Shown: positions 20,603 through 29,510, counted from the first letter of the stretch. The stretch: DNA of 38,920 nucleotides from a virus (IMGVR_UViG_3300044814_000116:1-38920), one strand, 5' to 3'. A program made the numbers and translations. The notes: generated from the sequence alone by a model not told the origin.

Positions 20603-22092
20603 TCTTCAGGACTTGGAGGAGGATTCATCCGGGACTTTTTGGCATCCTCGCCAGCCGTCGCCAAGTGGCTCACCGGGAGGGCTAGAATCGCCGCCCGTGT
20701 GGCTTGGCCCTTCCGGGTAGGGCCAAACGCCTGGCGAACCTTCCTGCTGGCGACATCCGTGGCACCCTCAGCCGGGACGGCTTCGCCAAACGGAAGATGG
20801 ACTCGTGGCCCGGCGCCGCTCATGTACGCATGTGGCCGGAGACGCTCGCCGATCGTACGCCCGGATTTGGCCGCTTGCTTGTCGCGCAACTTTTCTACCT
20901 GTGTATCCATGTGATCGTTCAGATCCAAGAACGCTTCCTGTTTTTGACGCAGGATATCGTAGTAGGACTGCGGCTTTCCGCCCTGCTGCGCGAGATGGTC
21001 GTTGACCGTCTCGGAGTAAGAATCGGCGACGACTTTCTTGGCTCTGAACTCAGCGTCTCCTGCAAGCCTTGCCGCCTTGTCCGTAGGCGGAGCTGCGTAA
21101 TAAGCTCTCATTTGCTTTCTGAGCCTGGCGCGCTCTAGGTTCATAAACTCCAACGTCTGTGGCTTGTCGTACTCGCGCAGCACTTTTTTCATGGCCGCTA
21201 GTTCCTGACGTCCTTCAGCAGTTCCGGCCAGGTTGGGATTCTCGCGGATAATCCTGTCAATGTGATTCTTAATCGCTGGCGTGTACGCGCGATTGTGTTT
21301 GATAGGATCAAAAACGCTACTAAACTCGGATTGCAATCTGTTCAGCGAGGTGCGGAAATTCTCACCAAGCGCGCCGATCGTTACTGGCTTGCCAGCCTGC
21401 TTGGCGGTCTGCTCGATCTCCGGCAAGGTGCGTTCGAGATTCTTGACCGTCTCGCCGGTTTCGCCGACCGCGCTGGCAAGCTTGTTTATCCTTCCTGCAG
21501 TAGTCGGCGTTTTGCCGAATTTTCTGCCGCCCCACAGAGTGAGCAAATCGAACGCTCCAGCTCCAATAGACTCACGCAAGCGGCCTTCATCCGCGGCGCG
21601 ATTGGCGTCCACTACGCTTCCAGTAGCGAACGGATTGAAAAGAGACGCTCCGGTAACCGCAGAACGGGCAAACTCGCGGACGCTGGACCCAACGTTGCCT
21701 TCCTTTGCGGACGCGACGCCTTGTTGAAACTGCTGCTTGGCTTGTCGCCCTCCCTCTTTATAAGTCTCCGCAATATGCGACGGCAGATGGGCCTTCTGAG
21801 CTTCTACATCTTCCGCTTCAGCGGGCGTAACCATCTTGCGGATTCCGGAGAGCGTGCCTCCCACGCGATCCACAAATCCCTTGATGATTCCCTGATCGTC
21901 TTTTTGAGGCGTTTGTTGAGGTTCTACGCTTTTGAGTGCTTTTACGCCAAGGAGCAGCCAGCTCTTGGCGTCCGGGGACATCTTCGCTAGCGCACTGGTC
22001 TGTCCAGCGTCGTCTAGCTCCATGAACGCTTTTACGGAATCCTCATTGGCCTGCGCGGGGGACGCGGGGGAGGCTTGATTTTGTGGAGGCAA
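20599..22092 (-). CDS. Candidate internal virion protein
   Basis: A 497-residue protein with TTG start just after the preceding stop (ATG at 22023 is an alternative, residue 24). Long, mostly helical and charged, with Ala/Gly-rich N-terminal part (ARSAVTGASLFNPFATGSVV) and a central coiled region (QTLEFMNLERARLRKQMRAY). No enzymatic motif. Size, composition and position with the two following genes fit internal or ejected virion proteins of podovirus-like phages, but this is by analogy. ATGA overlap with the nuclease gene. Confidence 0.5.
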   Translation of the reverse strand: MPPQNQASPASPAQANEDSVKAFMELDDAGQTSALAKMSPDAKSWLLLGVKALKSVEPQQTPQKDDQGIIKGFVDRVGGTLSGIRKMVTPAEAEDVEAQKAHLPSHIAETYKEGGRQAKQQFQQGVASAKEGNVGSSVREFARSAVTGASLFNPFATGSVVDANRAADEGRLRESIGAGAFDLLTLWGGRKFGKTPTTAGRINKLASAVGETGETVKNLERTLPEIEQTAKQAGKPVTIGALGENFRTSLNRLQSEFSSVFDPIKHNRAYTPAIKNHIDRIIRENPNLAGTAEGRQELAAMKKVLREYDKPQTLEFMNLERARLRKQMRAYYAAPPTDKAARLAGDAEFRAKKVVADSYSETVNDHLAQQGGKPQSYYDILRQKQEAFLDLNDHMDTQVEKLRDKQAAKSGRTIGERLRPHAYMSGAGPRVHLPFGEAVPAEGATDVASRKVRQAFGPTRKGQATRAAILALPVSHLATAGEDAKKSRMNPPPSPEE

Positions 22093-22093
22093 C

Positions 22094-23899
22094 TTAAGCC
22101 GCCTTCTTTTTGGCTTCCGCGACGGCTTTCTTTATCTCGTCATCGAGAGGATGCGCCGCGCCGGGTGCTGGAGGAGGCGTCCCGCGAGGCTTCGTCCCGC
22201 CAGCTGGAGCGTTCTTCAAAATCTCCACTTGTTTCTTGATGAACTCGCGTTCCTCTTTCGGCAACGGCACGGTACGCGAGCCGGAGTAGACTTCTTCCGC
22301 CAGCCGGGACAGCTTGAAGTTGAATTGCTTGGAGGTAAAAGTATTGTACCCGGGGATAGGGATGTCGCGCTCGAGAGCCTTGACGCTGGCCTGCGCGGCG
22401 CTAGCGGTAGTGAGCGATCGCAATCCGACGACAGTGGATATGGATGAAATAATAGTATTGAACGCTTCGGCATCCTCGGCGTTCAGCTTCCCGATAACGT
22501 CCTTGTTGACGGTTAACTGCGAATCGATAAGAGCCTGGGGGACACCGCCGTAGTTCTGCAGCAGCCTGACGAAGGATCCGGCAGCTTTCTCCTGTTGGTC
22601 TAGTCCGTTCAGCACCAGCTGGACAGCGCTTCCGATGCGCTTGGCACGTTCCGGCTGGTCCGCAAGGTACGCATAATCCTTCAAACCTTTTACGGATGGC
22701 TGCGTGGGATCGCCGAATAGCTGTGTCGCAGCGCCGCGAACCGGAGCGATGCGCTTTGCGGTTGCATTCGTCGGGAGAAGGTCTCCGCCACCTGTGCCAG
22801 CTCCAGCGCCGCTTCTGGCACCAGGCGTCGGCGGTGGCGCCGTCCGTGACGCTCCAGCTCCAGTAGCTCCGGTTACCGGCGTCGTGGTGCGTCGCGTCTT
22901 CGTCGTTCCAGTGACCGGATCAATCCCTTGCTCGCTAGCAGAGGTTGTTGGCACGCGGGATGCGCCCTTGGCCGCTCCGCCGGTTGCATCGAACCGACTC
23001 CCGCGGTGCACGACGTTATCGTATGTGGTGTTTGTTTTTGGAGAGCTTCCAACTCTCCAGTACATCTTCCCTTTGCTTAAATAAACCGGGTACAAAACCT
23101 GATCGTCGGGGAGCTTCCCAATGTCGATCGGTTCCCCCTGAGCGTTCAAGAACTCCTTGAACTGCTCGTTCCCGCTGCTAGCCGCCGCTTTGGCATCTTG
23201 CACGCTCCAAGGATGCCCTTCGTATGCCCGCGCACTTCCTGGCGTCTCGGATTTGGCCTTCTCCTCTGCGATTCTCATGTCCCGGAGGACTTCCTGTTGT
23301 TTCTTCCAGAGGTTGAATTCCCGCTGGTCCGCCATCTCCTGCCTGAGCCTCGGCGCGTCTGCGTTCTGTTCCAAACTCTGAGTTGCAGATGGCGGTGGAG
23401 TCATCCTGGACGAGGGAGCCCCGCCGCCTGCGCCAGCATCCTGTCCCCCACCGCCCCCCGCACCCGGGCCTCCAGCTCCAGCCTTCGGATGCACTTTGAT
23501 AATGTGTTCGGCCAGCATGTACAGCTTCTGAAGCTTGCCCTTCACATCCTTGTTGACGCCAGCGGTCTTTTCCAACTCCGCTTTCCCGTGTTCCCACAAG
23601 TCCATGTAATGCTGCGCCTTATGTGCCTCTAGCTGCTCTCCGGTGTCTGGGTCTATTCCTGTAGCTAGGATTCCGGTGTAAGTCTGAAAGTCTTTATAAT
23701 TCTTTTGTGCAAGACTTACACGCTGCTGATGCTGCTTATCCATGGCCTGAACAAGAGGCGATTCGCTGCGATCGCGTCCACCGCCAGCGGCTAGCACTCC
23801 GCCGAGCGCTCCGCCGACGCGTTCCTTCATGGTCGTCGGAACGTCTTGTGGCTGCGCTGCGTCGGGAGTGGGAGGAGGAGTAGCTGGCATAGGCATCAC
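22094..23899 (-). CDS. Candidate internal virion protein with Gly/Pro/Thr-rich linkers
   Basis: A 601-residue protein, start GTG 23899 (GTGA overlap) or ATG 23896 (TGATG). The N-terminal part carries helical segments (KYKDF-type, MDLWEHGKAELEKTAGV). Three low-complexity linkers rich in Gly/Pro/Ala (around residues 150-180, 330-390) separate folded regions; the C-terminal region (KRIAPVRGAATQLFGDP, VQLVLNGLDQQEKAAG) is helical. Linkers such as these suit structural or ejected phage proteins. No catalytic motif visible. Confidence 0.5.
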   Translation of the reverse strand: MMPMPATPPPTPDAAQPQDVPTTMKERVGGALGGVLAAGGGRDRSESPLVQAMDKQHQQRVSLAQKNYKDFQTYTGILATGIDPDTGEQLEAHKAQHYMDLWEHGKAELEKTAGVNKDVKGKLQKLYMLAEHIIKVHPKAGAGGPGAGGGGGQDAGAGGGAPSSRMTPPPSATQSLEQNADAPRLRQEMADQREFNLWKKQQEVLRDMRIAEEKAKSETPGSARAYEGHPWSVQDAKAAASSGNEQFKEFLNAQGEPIDIGKLPDDQVLYPVYLSKGKMYWRVGSSPKTNTTYDNVVHRGSRFDATGGAAKGASRVPTTSASEQGIDPVTGTTKTRRTTTPVTGATGAGASRTAPPPTPGARSGAGAGTGGGDLLPTNATAKRIAPVRGAATQLFGDPTQPSVKGLKDYAYLADQPERAKRIGSAVQLVLNGLDQQEKAAGSFVRLLQNYGGVPQALIDSQLTVNKDVIGKLNAEDAEAFNTIISSISTVVGLRSLTTASAAQASVKALERDIPIPGYNTFTSKQFNFKLSRLAEEVYSGSRTVPLPKEEREFIKKQVEILKNAPAGGTKPRGTPPPAPGAAHPLDDEIKKAVAEAKKKAA

Positions 23900-24111
23900 T
23901 GAGCCTTTTTTTCGTTCTCAGTCATTACAGCAGCAAGCGCTTCTCCGGGGTCTATACCATAGGCTTTAAGCAAGTCCTCAACATCTTCAAAACGCACCGC
24001 TAAATAGAGAACCGGATTCAGTTCTCCTTCAAGCGGGACTATGTTACTGAGGAGCTTCATAGTGGCCAATCGACGTTCTTGTTCTACATTCATAGATAGT
24101 TCAGACCTCAC
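23896..24111 (-). CDS. Hypothetical small protein
   Basis: A 71-residue product with GTG start at 24111 in a GTGA overlap (ATG at 24093 is possible). Sequence MRSELSMNVEQERRLATMKL... ends acidic (NEKKAQ). A VRFEDVEDLLKAYGIDPGEAL segment is a probable helix-turn. Function unknown. Confidence 0.6.
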   Translation of the reverse strand: MRSELSMNVEQERRLATMKLLSNIVPLEGELNPVLYLAVRFEDVEDLLKAYGIDPGEALAAVMTENEKKAQ

Positions 24112-24679
24112 GCAAATAAAGCCAACATGGCGTTGTCGATCGCGCTGGTAACCTTACCTACCATTTCCTGATTTATTTTCTGGGACTGCCCGCGCGACTT
24201 CATAGAGATATCCGCGAGGTTCGTGGCCGTCTCGCTGGACAGCCCTAGCAGCGACGACGCATCCGAGAGTTCCGTCTTGCCAATGCTGGCGGTTTCCTTG
24301 GCGGCTTCTGGACGGGCCGCGAAAATGGAATTATCAATCTTGGCCCGCGTGGCGTCGTCGATCTGCTGATTCGTGCCCGCGGTGCCGCCGCCACGAGCGG
24401 TGCCGCTAGTGGCGAGTTGACGTTTACTGGCGTCCGCCGCGGTGCGCGTAGCGTTCGCTTCCGGTGCGACCGCTGCGTCTACCGCTGAGCGGTTGCCGGA
24501 GAGGATTTTAGACCAGTAGTCGCCTGCTTTATCCATGGACGCCGTGCCCTTGGCTTGCTGACCTTCGGCTTGCGGGAGCGCGAAGTTGAAAACATTCTTC
24601 ATTTTATTCATGGCGTCTAGTTGATACGACCTATCCGTCTTGGCGCTGGATCCGCCGATCCCTAAAGAAATCCGCCCAT
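24108..24679 (-). CDS. Candidate internal virion protein, probable 1-base 5' frameshift
   Basis: The long frame opens only with a TTG at 24722 inside the HNH gene. A better start is ATG at 24679, with AAAGGAGG eight bases upstream, but its own frame reads MGGF and stops within a few codons. One extra T in the TTT runs at 24664-24670 (minus strand) would give MGGF...LGIGGSSAKTDRSYQLDA, a natural-looking protein of about 190 residues. The body is Ala-rich and helical (KIDNSIFAARPEAAKETASI). It belongs with its downstream neighbours as an internal virion or structural protein candidate. Confidence 0.5.
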
Positions 24680-24703
24680 GTGCAGTTCCTCCTTTCTTCC
24701 GTT

Positions 24704-25387
24704 TCACATGGATGCTGCCCAACTATGCCCGCGTACGATCTTGCAAATGGTGCTGTAACCCATCCCAAATTTATTCGCTAGGCTTTGTCGGGTTTCCCCG
24801 GAGCTACACAAGGAGCGGATTTGCTCTACTTGTTCCAGAGATAGTTTGATAGGCGAACGTGTTGGAGTCGGTACGACGAGGCCCCTCCAGTTGATACCTC
24901 GAAGGATTTTGTGGATGCAGGATTGTGCAACGCCGAGATCGTTTGCGATTTGTCGCTCTGATTCTCCTGCTAGATATCGCGGGGACACGGAAAGAACTTG
25001 TTTTTCCGTAAGCATGGGAACTAAACCTCTTCTAATGTTCTCCACCAAGGTAACAGGTTCAACGTGCTCTGGCATCACACATTTGCGGATTCGACATAAA
25101 TGGTCAAGCGGATGGTATCGTCCATGATGGATTTCTCCAACATAAGCGCGGTAAAAAAGACGATGTCCTCCGAGCGTCTTTCTGTTTCTCTTTACTTTTG
25201 GATACCCCCACTTGTTTAACCCCTGTTCCCACACCCAACATTTCGTCTTGTATCCCATGTCCAGTACAAGATAGGAGGGAATGCCTGCTTTTTTATGATG
25301 GTTATGAAGAAAGCCGGAGACTTCTTTATCGTCCCCCGTAAACATTGGTTGGAGGCATCCACATCCACAAAGAACTGGAGAGAGCAT
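24704..25387 (-). CDS. HNH homing endonuclease with two HTH segments
   Basis: A 227-residue protein. Start ATG 25387 by ATGA overlap with the GNAT-like gene. The catalytic zone has GGHRLFYRAYVGE, then HHGRYHPLDHLCRIRKCVMP and EHVEPVTLVEN, the standard HNH pattern (D-H, C-x-N-P-E-H type, here CVMPEH). Two helix-turn-helix units follow: ERQIANDLGVAQSCIHKILR and RQSLANKFGMGYSTICKIVR, both ending in -RG-x-W, typical of NUMOD-like DNA-binding repeats. Such genes are selfish elements that cut near their own insertion site. It stands alone between structural genes. Confidence 0.85.
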   Translation of the reverse strand: MLSPVLCGCGCLQPMFTGDDKEVSGFLHNHHKKAGIPSYLVLDMGYKTKCWVWEQGLNKWGYPKVKRNRKTLGGHRLFYRAYVGEIHHGRYHPLDHLCRIRKCVMPEHVEPVTLVENIRRGLVPMLTEKQVLSVSPRYLAGESERQIANDLGVAQSCIHKILRGINWRGLVVPTPTRSPIKLSLEQVEQIRSLCSSGETRQSLANKFGMGYSTICKIVRGHSWAASM

Positions 25388-25779
25388 CACTGCGCCTCCG
25401 GCACAGAAACGTAAACCGGATACGGAACCTTCACCATACCACGCTCTTGGCACATTCGGACGGCGATCGGGTGCTCACAGACGGCCATGTATCCACGAGC
25501 GTGAGCTTCCGTAAGAAATTCCTGCATGTCGTTCGCAAGTTGTTCAGCGACTCCCGTGCCACGCTCGTCGCGATCCACAAGCAAAGGCTCAACGTGCGGG
25601 ACGTGCTGTAAAATATAAACACCGACGATCTTTCCGCTGCGCTCCGCAACGCGTATACGAGAGAACTCCCGGCTGAGAGACATCCAGCCGCGACTGGCCA
25701 GCTTTAAATCAATCGCGTCCCATTCTGCCTGCGTGGCGGAATGACCGTCGATCCACCGAAATGTAACTTCGTCGCTCAT
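25387..25779 (-). CDS. GNAT-like acetyltransferase domain protein
   Basis: A 130-residue protein. SGKIVGVYILQHVPHVEPLL is followed by VDRDERGTGVAEQLANDMQE, the acetyl-CoA-binding R-x-x-G-x-G/A loop and helix of the GNAT fold. The upstream half (TQAEWDAIDLKLASRGWM) resembles the first helices of the fold. The substrate is unknown; it is placed between a structural gene and the HNH gene. ATGA overlaps on both sides. Its use in a virion operon is unusual; it may modify a phage or host protein. Confidence 0.6.
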   Translation of the reverse strand: MSDEVTFRWIDGHSATQAEWDAIDLKLASRGWMSLSREFSRIRVAERSGKIVGVYILQHVPHVEPLLVDRDERGTGVAEQLANDMQEFLTEAHARGYMAVCEHPIAVRMCQERGMVKVPYPVYVSVPEAQ

Positions 25780-26213
25780 TGGATTAAGAGCACGACAAAA
25801 ACTCCATCGTTGGCGTTATCTGCGTCTACCAGATATCTGTACGGCGAGAACACATTTCTATCTAGCGGCGCGGAGGCCAGCACGAAAGTCTGTCCCGGAG
25901 TCAAGGTCGCCACGATGTCCCCCATGTCGTCGCGGTTGGCGCTCCCGGTGCCATCTCCCTTGCGAATGATGTACACATTTCCGGCGTTCAGTTGCGTGCC
26001 GTGGGACGCTCCGGGCTTAAATGCCTGGAATAGAATCTGCTGTGCGCGAGGGGTATACTCATCGGACGTGGAAGAAGTCGCAGCTTCCGGAGCTTCCACG
26101 GAGGCGGAATCCACAAGGGACATGAGCCCGACCGGAGTGCCGGGAGTGACAACTTTAATAAATCCAAGAGGCCAGTCTGGTCCATGACGATCTAGCAAAA
26201 CGGAGTTAGCCAT
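25776..26213 (-). CDS. Small virion protein candidate
   Basis: A 145-residue protein beginning MANSVLLDRHGPDWPLGFIK with AAGGAG upstream. Mixed strands with Gly/Thr/Pro-rich loops (IIRKGDGTGSANRDDMGDI, VATLTPGQTFVLASAPLDRN). The NDGVFVVLLIQ end and the position suggest a capsid-decoration or tail accessory protein. No signal peptide. Confidence 0.5.
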   Translation of the reverse strand: MANSVLLDRHGPDWPLGFIKVVTPGTPVGLMSLVDSASVEAPEAATSSTSDEYTPRAQQILFQAFKPGASHGTQLNAGNVYIIRKGDGTGSANRDDMGDIVATLTPGQTFVLASAPLDRNVFSPYRYLVDADNANDGVFVVLLIQ

Positions 26214-26246
26214 GCGCGTGCTCCTTCACTGATAGAAGATACCACT

Positions 26247-26798
26247 CTATTGGAAAAACACTGTTAAATTTCCTGCTGTACCACATGCCGAAGCTCCGTT
26301 TACTGCTGAAGCAATACCGACCGCAATTCCAGTAGAGAAATTTACCGGGTAAGGAAACGTCACATTTGATACGCCGCTTGCCGGCAGCGGGATCGAAAGA
26401 ATTACTGCCGTCCCCAAAGTTCCGGCAGTCGCTGAGTTAACAAATTCTACCCAACAAACAGAGGCGGCGCCGTTAACGGCATATACACCATAGACATTTC
26501 CGGCGCTAGCCTTCACATTCACAGATATCGTTACAGTAGCCTTGCCACTCGCGGAGATAGCTGCACCCGTTGCAGTCGTCGGAGTCGCTACGTGCCAGAT
26601 TTGATTTGCCGGCGCGGCGCCGTTTGTGGCTGCGTCGAAGACTGCTCCAGCATTCCCAGTGATTCCAACTTTCTGCACGCCAGTGGCAGCTGTTGAAACA
26701 GCGCTCCCACCAATGTTCTGCACGTTGGTCGGCGAAGGCGCAGACACGTTTAGCTGGAAGGCGAGAACTAAGGCTACGAGGGTGGCGATTGGTCGCAT
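26247..26798 (-). CDS. Exported small beta protein
   Basis: A 183-residue product. Residues 1-20 (MRPIATLVALVLAFQLNVSA) are a clear Sec-type signal peptide with cleavage after Ala20. The mature part is Ala/Val/Thr/Gly-rich with alternating strands (GKATVTISVNVKASAGNVYG, TFPYPVNFSTGIAVGIASAV), an Ig-like or jelly-roll composition. Two Cys in the mature part could form a disulfide outside the cytoplasm. The C-terminal pattern of PVNFSTGIA and NLTVFF recalls the neighbouring protein at 26803. Role unknown. Confidence 0.6.
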   Translation of the reverse strand: MRPIATLVALVLAFQLNVSAPSPTNVQNIGGSAVSTAATGVQKVGITGNAGAVFDAATNGAAPANQIWHVATPTTATGAAISASGKATVTISVNVKASAGNVYGVYAVNGAASVCWVEFVNSATAGTLGTAVILSIPLPASGVSNVTFPYPVNFSTGIAVGIASAVNGASACGTAGNLTVFFQ

Positions 26799-26802
26799 CA
26801 GA

Positions 26803-27555
26803 TTATTGCAGGCCCGCGACGAACAAATTTAGTGCTGAGCCCGTTCCCGCAATGGCTGTTATCCCGGCGGTAAAAAGTACTCCATTCACAGGGAATTGAA
26901 CGTTGGAGTTCGCGGGGACGCTGTAGTCTGCGTTGCCGCCAATCCAAATGATCGGCGTTCCTGTTTTATCCGCCAGGCGGAAGGTTACCGCGGAGTTCGT
27001 TATATTGTTGACGTAGACAGCGGTCACGCAGGTAGTGGTACTGGTGACGGATGTTCCCGCGCCAGTGGCCACGCCGACTGTGGCGCTCGTGAAAGTCGTA
27101 GACTGCGTGCAAGCGGAAGGAACAGCTCTAACGAAGCCGATATTCGCGGTCCCGTTGACCAGCGCGGAAAGCGAGGTCACCGCTGTTGTGGATCCGGTGT
27201 CTGCGATGACGTGCCCGATGACTGCAGCGCTGGCGTCGTTGATGACGTGACCAATGACAGCGGAGCCTGCAACTAATCCGACTGTACCGGTAGAGCCGAT
27301 CGACACTAAGTTCGTCGTGCCCGGGGTGGTCTGGTCGATGCCCACTTTTCCAATTACGTTGCCTCCGGCAGGAAGCGACCCGGTGACCGTGACGCTACTG
27401 CCTCCGCCACCAGACTGCTGTTGCTGCGAGTTCGTCGGCTGCGAGAAGACAATTCCTGCGATCACGATCAAAACAGCCAGCACGATCCACCTGGGAGTTT
27501 CGCGCCTGGGGCGCTCTCCGTAAACGTATCCCCGGCCTGGCTGTGGATAGCTCAT
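26803..27555 (-). CDS. Membrane-anchored beta-rich protein
   Basis: A 250-residue product. Start ATG at 27555 (MSYPQPGRGYVYGERPRRET); the longer frame up to 27807 is a shadow. A single N-terminal transmembrane segment (WIVLAVLIVIAGIVFSQ, about residues 23-39) follows a basic stretch, so the bulk should face outside. The mature part has repeated GHVI/GTV-type short strands (GHVINDASAAVIGHVIADTG), then a Cys-containing beta domain resembling 26247. Likely tail or surface protein. Confidence 0.6.
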   Translation of the reverse strand: MSYPQPGRGYVYGERPRRETPRWIVLAVLIVIAGIVFSQPTNSQQQQSGGGGSSVTVTGSLPAGGNVIGKVGIDQTTPGTTNLVSIGSTGTVGLVAGSAVIGHVINDASAAVIGHVIADTGSTTAVTSLSALVNGTANIGFVRAVPSACTQSTTFTSATVGVATGAGTSVTSTTTCVTAVYVNNITNSAVTFRLADKTGTPIIWIGGNADYSVPANSNVQFPVNGVLFTAGITAIAGTGSALNLFVAGLQ

Positions 27556-27575
27556 AGTCTGTCTCTCTCTCTCTT

Positions 27576-27863
27576 CTAGGCTGAGAACTGCGCCCGCACA
27601 ATAGTGCTTCCCGTTACCGCTTGCAGGAAAGCGAAAGTCTGCCCGGCGGGATAGCGATGCCCGGTGCCAGCCAGCAGGAGTTCCTGCACCCCGGCCTTTA
27701 TGATATCTTCCGTGTTCGCGTCGGCGGAATCTGTTCGAATACGCACGTCGGCGTCCGGGCGCAGGGCCCAAGTGGTGCAGTTGATTGGCGTGATTACCGG
27801 CGTCCACGTGCTGTCGGTTACCGCTATGGCCCGGATGGCGAATATGATGCTGGCGTCGGCCAT
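27576..27863 (-). CDS. Small beta protein, structural candidate
   Basis: A 95-residue protein starting MADASIIFAIRAIAVTDSTW, with short strands (RIRTDSADANTEDIIKAGVQ, ELLLAGTGHRYPAGQTFAFL). No signal peptide. Probably a virion or tail accessory protein given its place between two tail-like genes. Confidence 0.5.
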   Translation of the reverse strand: MADASIIFAIRAIAVTDSTWTPVITPINCTTWALRPDADVRIRTDSADANTEDIIKAGVQELLLAGTGHRYPAGQTFAFLQAVTGSTIVRAQFSA

Positions 27864-27887
27864 GGCGTCACCAATAGCTGTTAAGCA

Positions 27888-29510
27888 TCAGAAGCGCCGC
27901 TCCTTGGGCCTTGGTACCCTAGCAAAAATCGCTGCCGCTGGCGCTGTCATTGTTGGCCCTCCAGTTGAGTAAGTATAAGCTCCAATGTCCCAAGCCACGC
28001 TCGCGGAACGGCTGACTCCGGCCCTGTCTAGATCAAGGGCTGGAATCCCCAAACTGGTAAGATTCACACCGTTAGTGATGGCGGAGCTTCCAGCAGTTGG
28101 TTTGTAACCGGCACTCAAGAGTGGATTTCCTGTTTGGGTGCCGGTGTCGAATCCTGTACCGGTTGTCCATGCTGCTACAGTTGCGTACCCCGTTACCCCA
28201 TTTTGCATTTGCGAAAACCCTGTACCACCGTGGAGATTGTAGAAAAGGTTAAAGTCACTTGCCGTCAGTGTTGTCCCTGCATTTATGGCGATTCCTGTGC
28301 CGATATTCTCCACTAGATTGTTCTTGATCGTGCAGGAGTGATCTGTCTTGAAACCCAGACTGAACCCGTTGGCGTTTTGTACGTTTGCTCCATCGATTGT
28401 GTTGTTATAAGCCGCACAAGTGCCCGTACCCAAGCCGGTAAAGTAAGCGTTTCCGGGTGCGTTTGAGCTGGTGTTCACCATGAGATTGTTGAAGATCTGC
28501 GTGCTGGTAATGGTGCCGCCATTGGGGTCGTAGAATACATAACTGGTGCTGTTCACTCCGCAATCACCGTGCATGTAGTTCCCGTTTAGTGTGACGTTGG
28601 TGATCGTCCCGCCGCTCCCCTGAAAAATGAAAATGAAGTTATGATGGAAGGTGTCTGAGGCCGTGTCCCAGTTCATCATGTCGTACATTTCGTTGTTTTG
28701 TACGCTCACGGTGTCAATGGCATTAGCGCCTGCAGCGGTGCCTACCGCAATGCACTGGTTGCAGCGGTAAAGCACATTCCCTATATAAGTTACCGTTGAG
28801 TCACTGGCCCCAGCGTTATGATAGAAACCGTAAGCGGTGTCATGAATGAGATTGTTGGTAAACGTGACGTTGGAGCTGTTTTGCGATATTACCGCCGCAG
28901 GCAAGTTCCCGGAAGTTACGCATCCGGTGTTGTCCGCCGACGAGGTGTGCTGACAGATATTCGCAACCGCCAAGTTCTGAACGATGATGTGATTTGAGCC
29001 ATTGATCCACACAGCCGTGCTGTAGGCATTGTTAGCGAGGCCCGAGCCGTTTGCAGTGTTCTGAATGATTCCGCCCTGGACGAATGTTCCTGCAATAGCA
29101 CTGCCTGTACCGCCTCCATCAAACGTAATATAGCTCAAATTTACGAATGCTACTGCAGCGTTAGAGCCTCCTCCCCAGTAGGGAGATGTGATGTTCGCAC
29201 CGGTATCCAGTTTTACGACAATAGGACTCCCGGCGCTACCACTGCCCTGAGCAAACAAAAGGTCCGCTTGTCCTGCTGTTCCTGTGAATGTCCCGCAAAC
29301 AAGTACCTGAGTACCTGGGCCGATCTTCCCTGAGCTTGAGCCCCAGTTTCCAGCGGTATTATATTGTGCGGCTGTCAAGTTTGGAGACGAACCTGTGCCT
29401 GTTGGGCAGTTGCCGGTAGCTGCGCCGGTGGGAGTTACATAGACGTTGGCCGCCTGACCGAATGCGGATGGGCCAATCAACAATAGGAAGATTACAGAGA
29501 AGCGACTCAT
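27888..29510 (-). CDS. Exported right-handed parallel beta-helix protein (pectate-lyase-like)
   Basis: A 540-residue product. Residues 1-20 form a signal peptide (MSRFSVIFLLLIGPSAFGQA). The body shows the stacked-strand rhythm of parallel beta-helices: repeated N-rich turns such as HDTAYGFYHNAGASDSTVTY, IHDTAY, GNVLYRCNQCIAVG, NNLVENIGTGIAIN. The C-terminus LDLDRAGVSRSASVAWDIGA has the D-x-x-G-x-x-R...DIGA signature of choice-of-anchor Q-type domains, known from surface-anchored bacterial beta-helix proteins. Such folds act as depolymerases or adhesins in phage tail spikes. The signal peptide on a phage spike is unusual. Confidence 0.75.
   Translation of the reverse strand: MSRFSVIFLLLIGPSAFGQAANVYVTPTGAATGNCPTGTGSSPNLTAAQYNTAGNWGSSSGKIGPGTQVLVCGTFTGTAGQADLLFAQGSGSAGSPIVVKLDTGANITSPYWGGGSNAAVAFVNLSYITFDGGGTGSAIAGTFVQGGIIQNTANGSGLANNAYSTAVWINGSNHIIVQNLAVANICQHTSSADNTGCVTSGNLPAAVISQNSSNVTFTNNLIHDTAYGFYHNAGASDSTVTYIGNVLYRCNQCIAVGTAAGANAIDTVSVQNNEMYDMMNWDTASDTFHHNFIFIFQGSGGTITNVTLNGNYMHGDCGVNSTSYVFYDPNGGTITSTQIFNNLMVNTSSNAPGNAYFTGLGTGTCAAYNNTIDGANVQNANGFSLGFKTDHSCTIKNNLVENIGTGIAINAGTTLTASDFNLFYNLHGGTGFSQMQNGVTGYATVAAWTTGTGFDTGTQTGNPLLSAGYKPTAGSSAITNGVNLTSLGIPALDLDRAGVSRSASVAWDIGAYTYSTGGPTMTAPAAAIFARVPRPKERRF

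Noticed and set aside
21262-21990. 242-residue plus-strand ORF
   Set aside because: Antisense shadow of the 20599-22092 gene; the minus strand has the coupled operon junctions.
24680-24722. TTG start at 24722 for the virion gene
   Set aside because: It overlaps the HNH gene and lacks a ribosome site, while ATG 24679 has an excellent one.
27556-27807. 84-residue N-terminal extension of the membrane-anchored protein
   Set aside because: It overlaps the 27576-27863 gene in another frame; ATG 27555 gives a standard basic stretch plus membrane helix.
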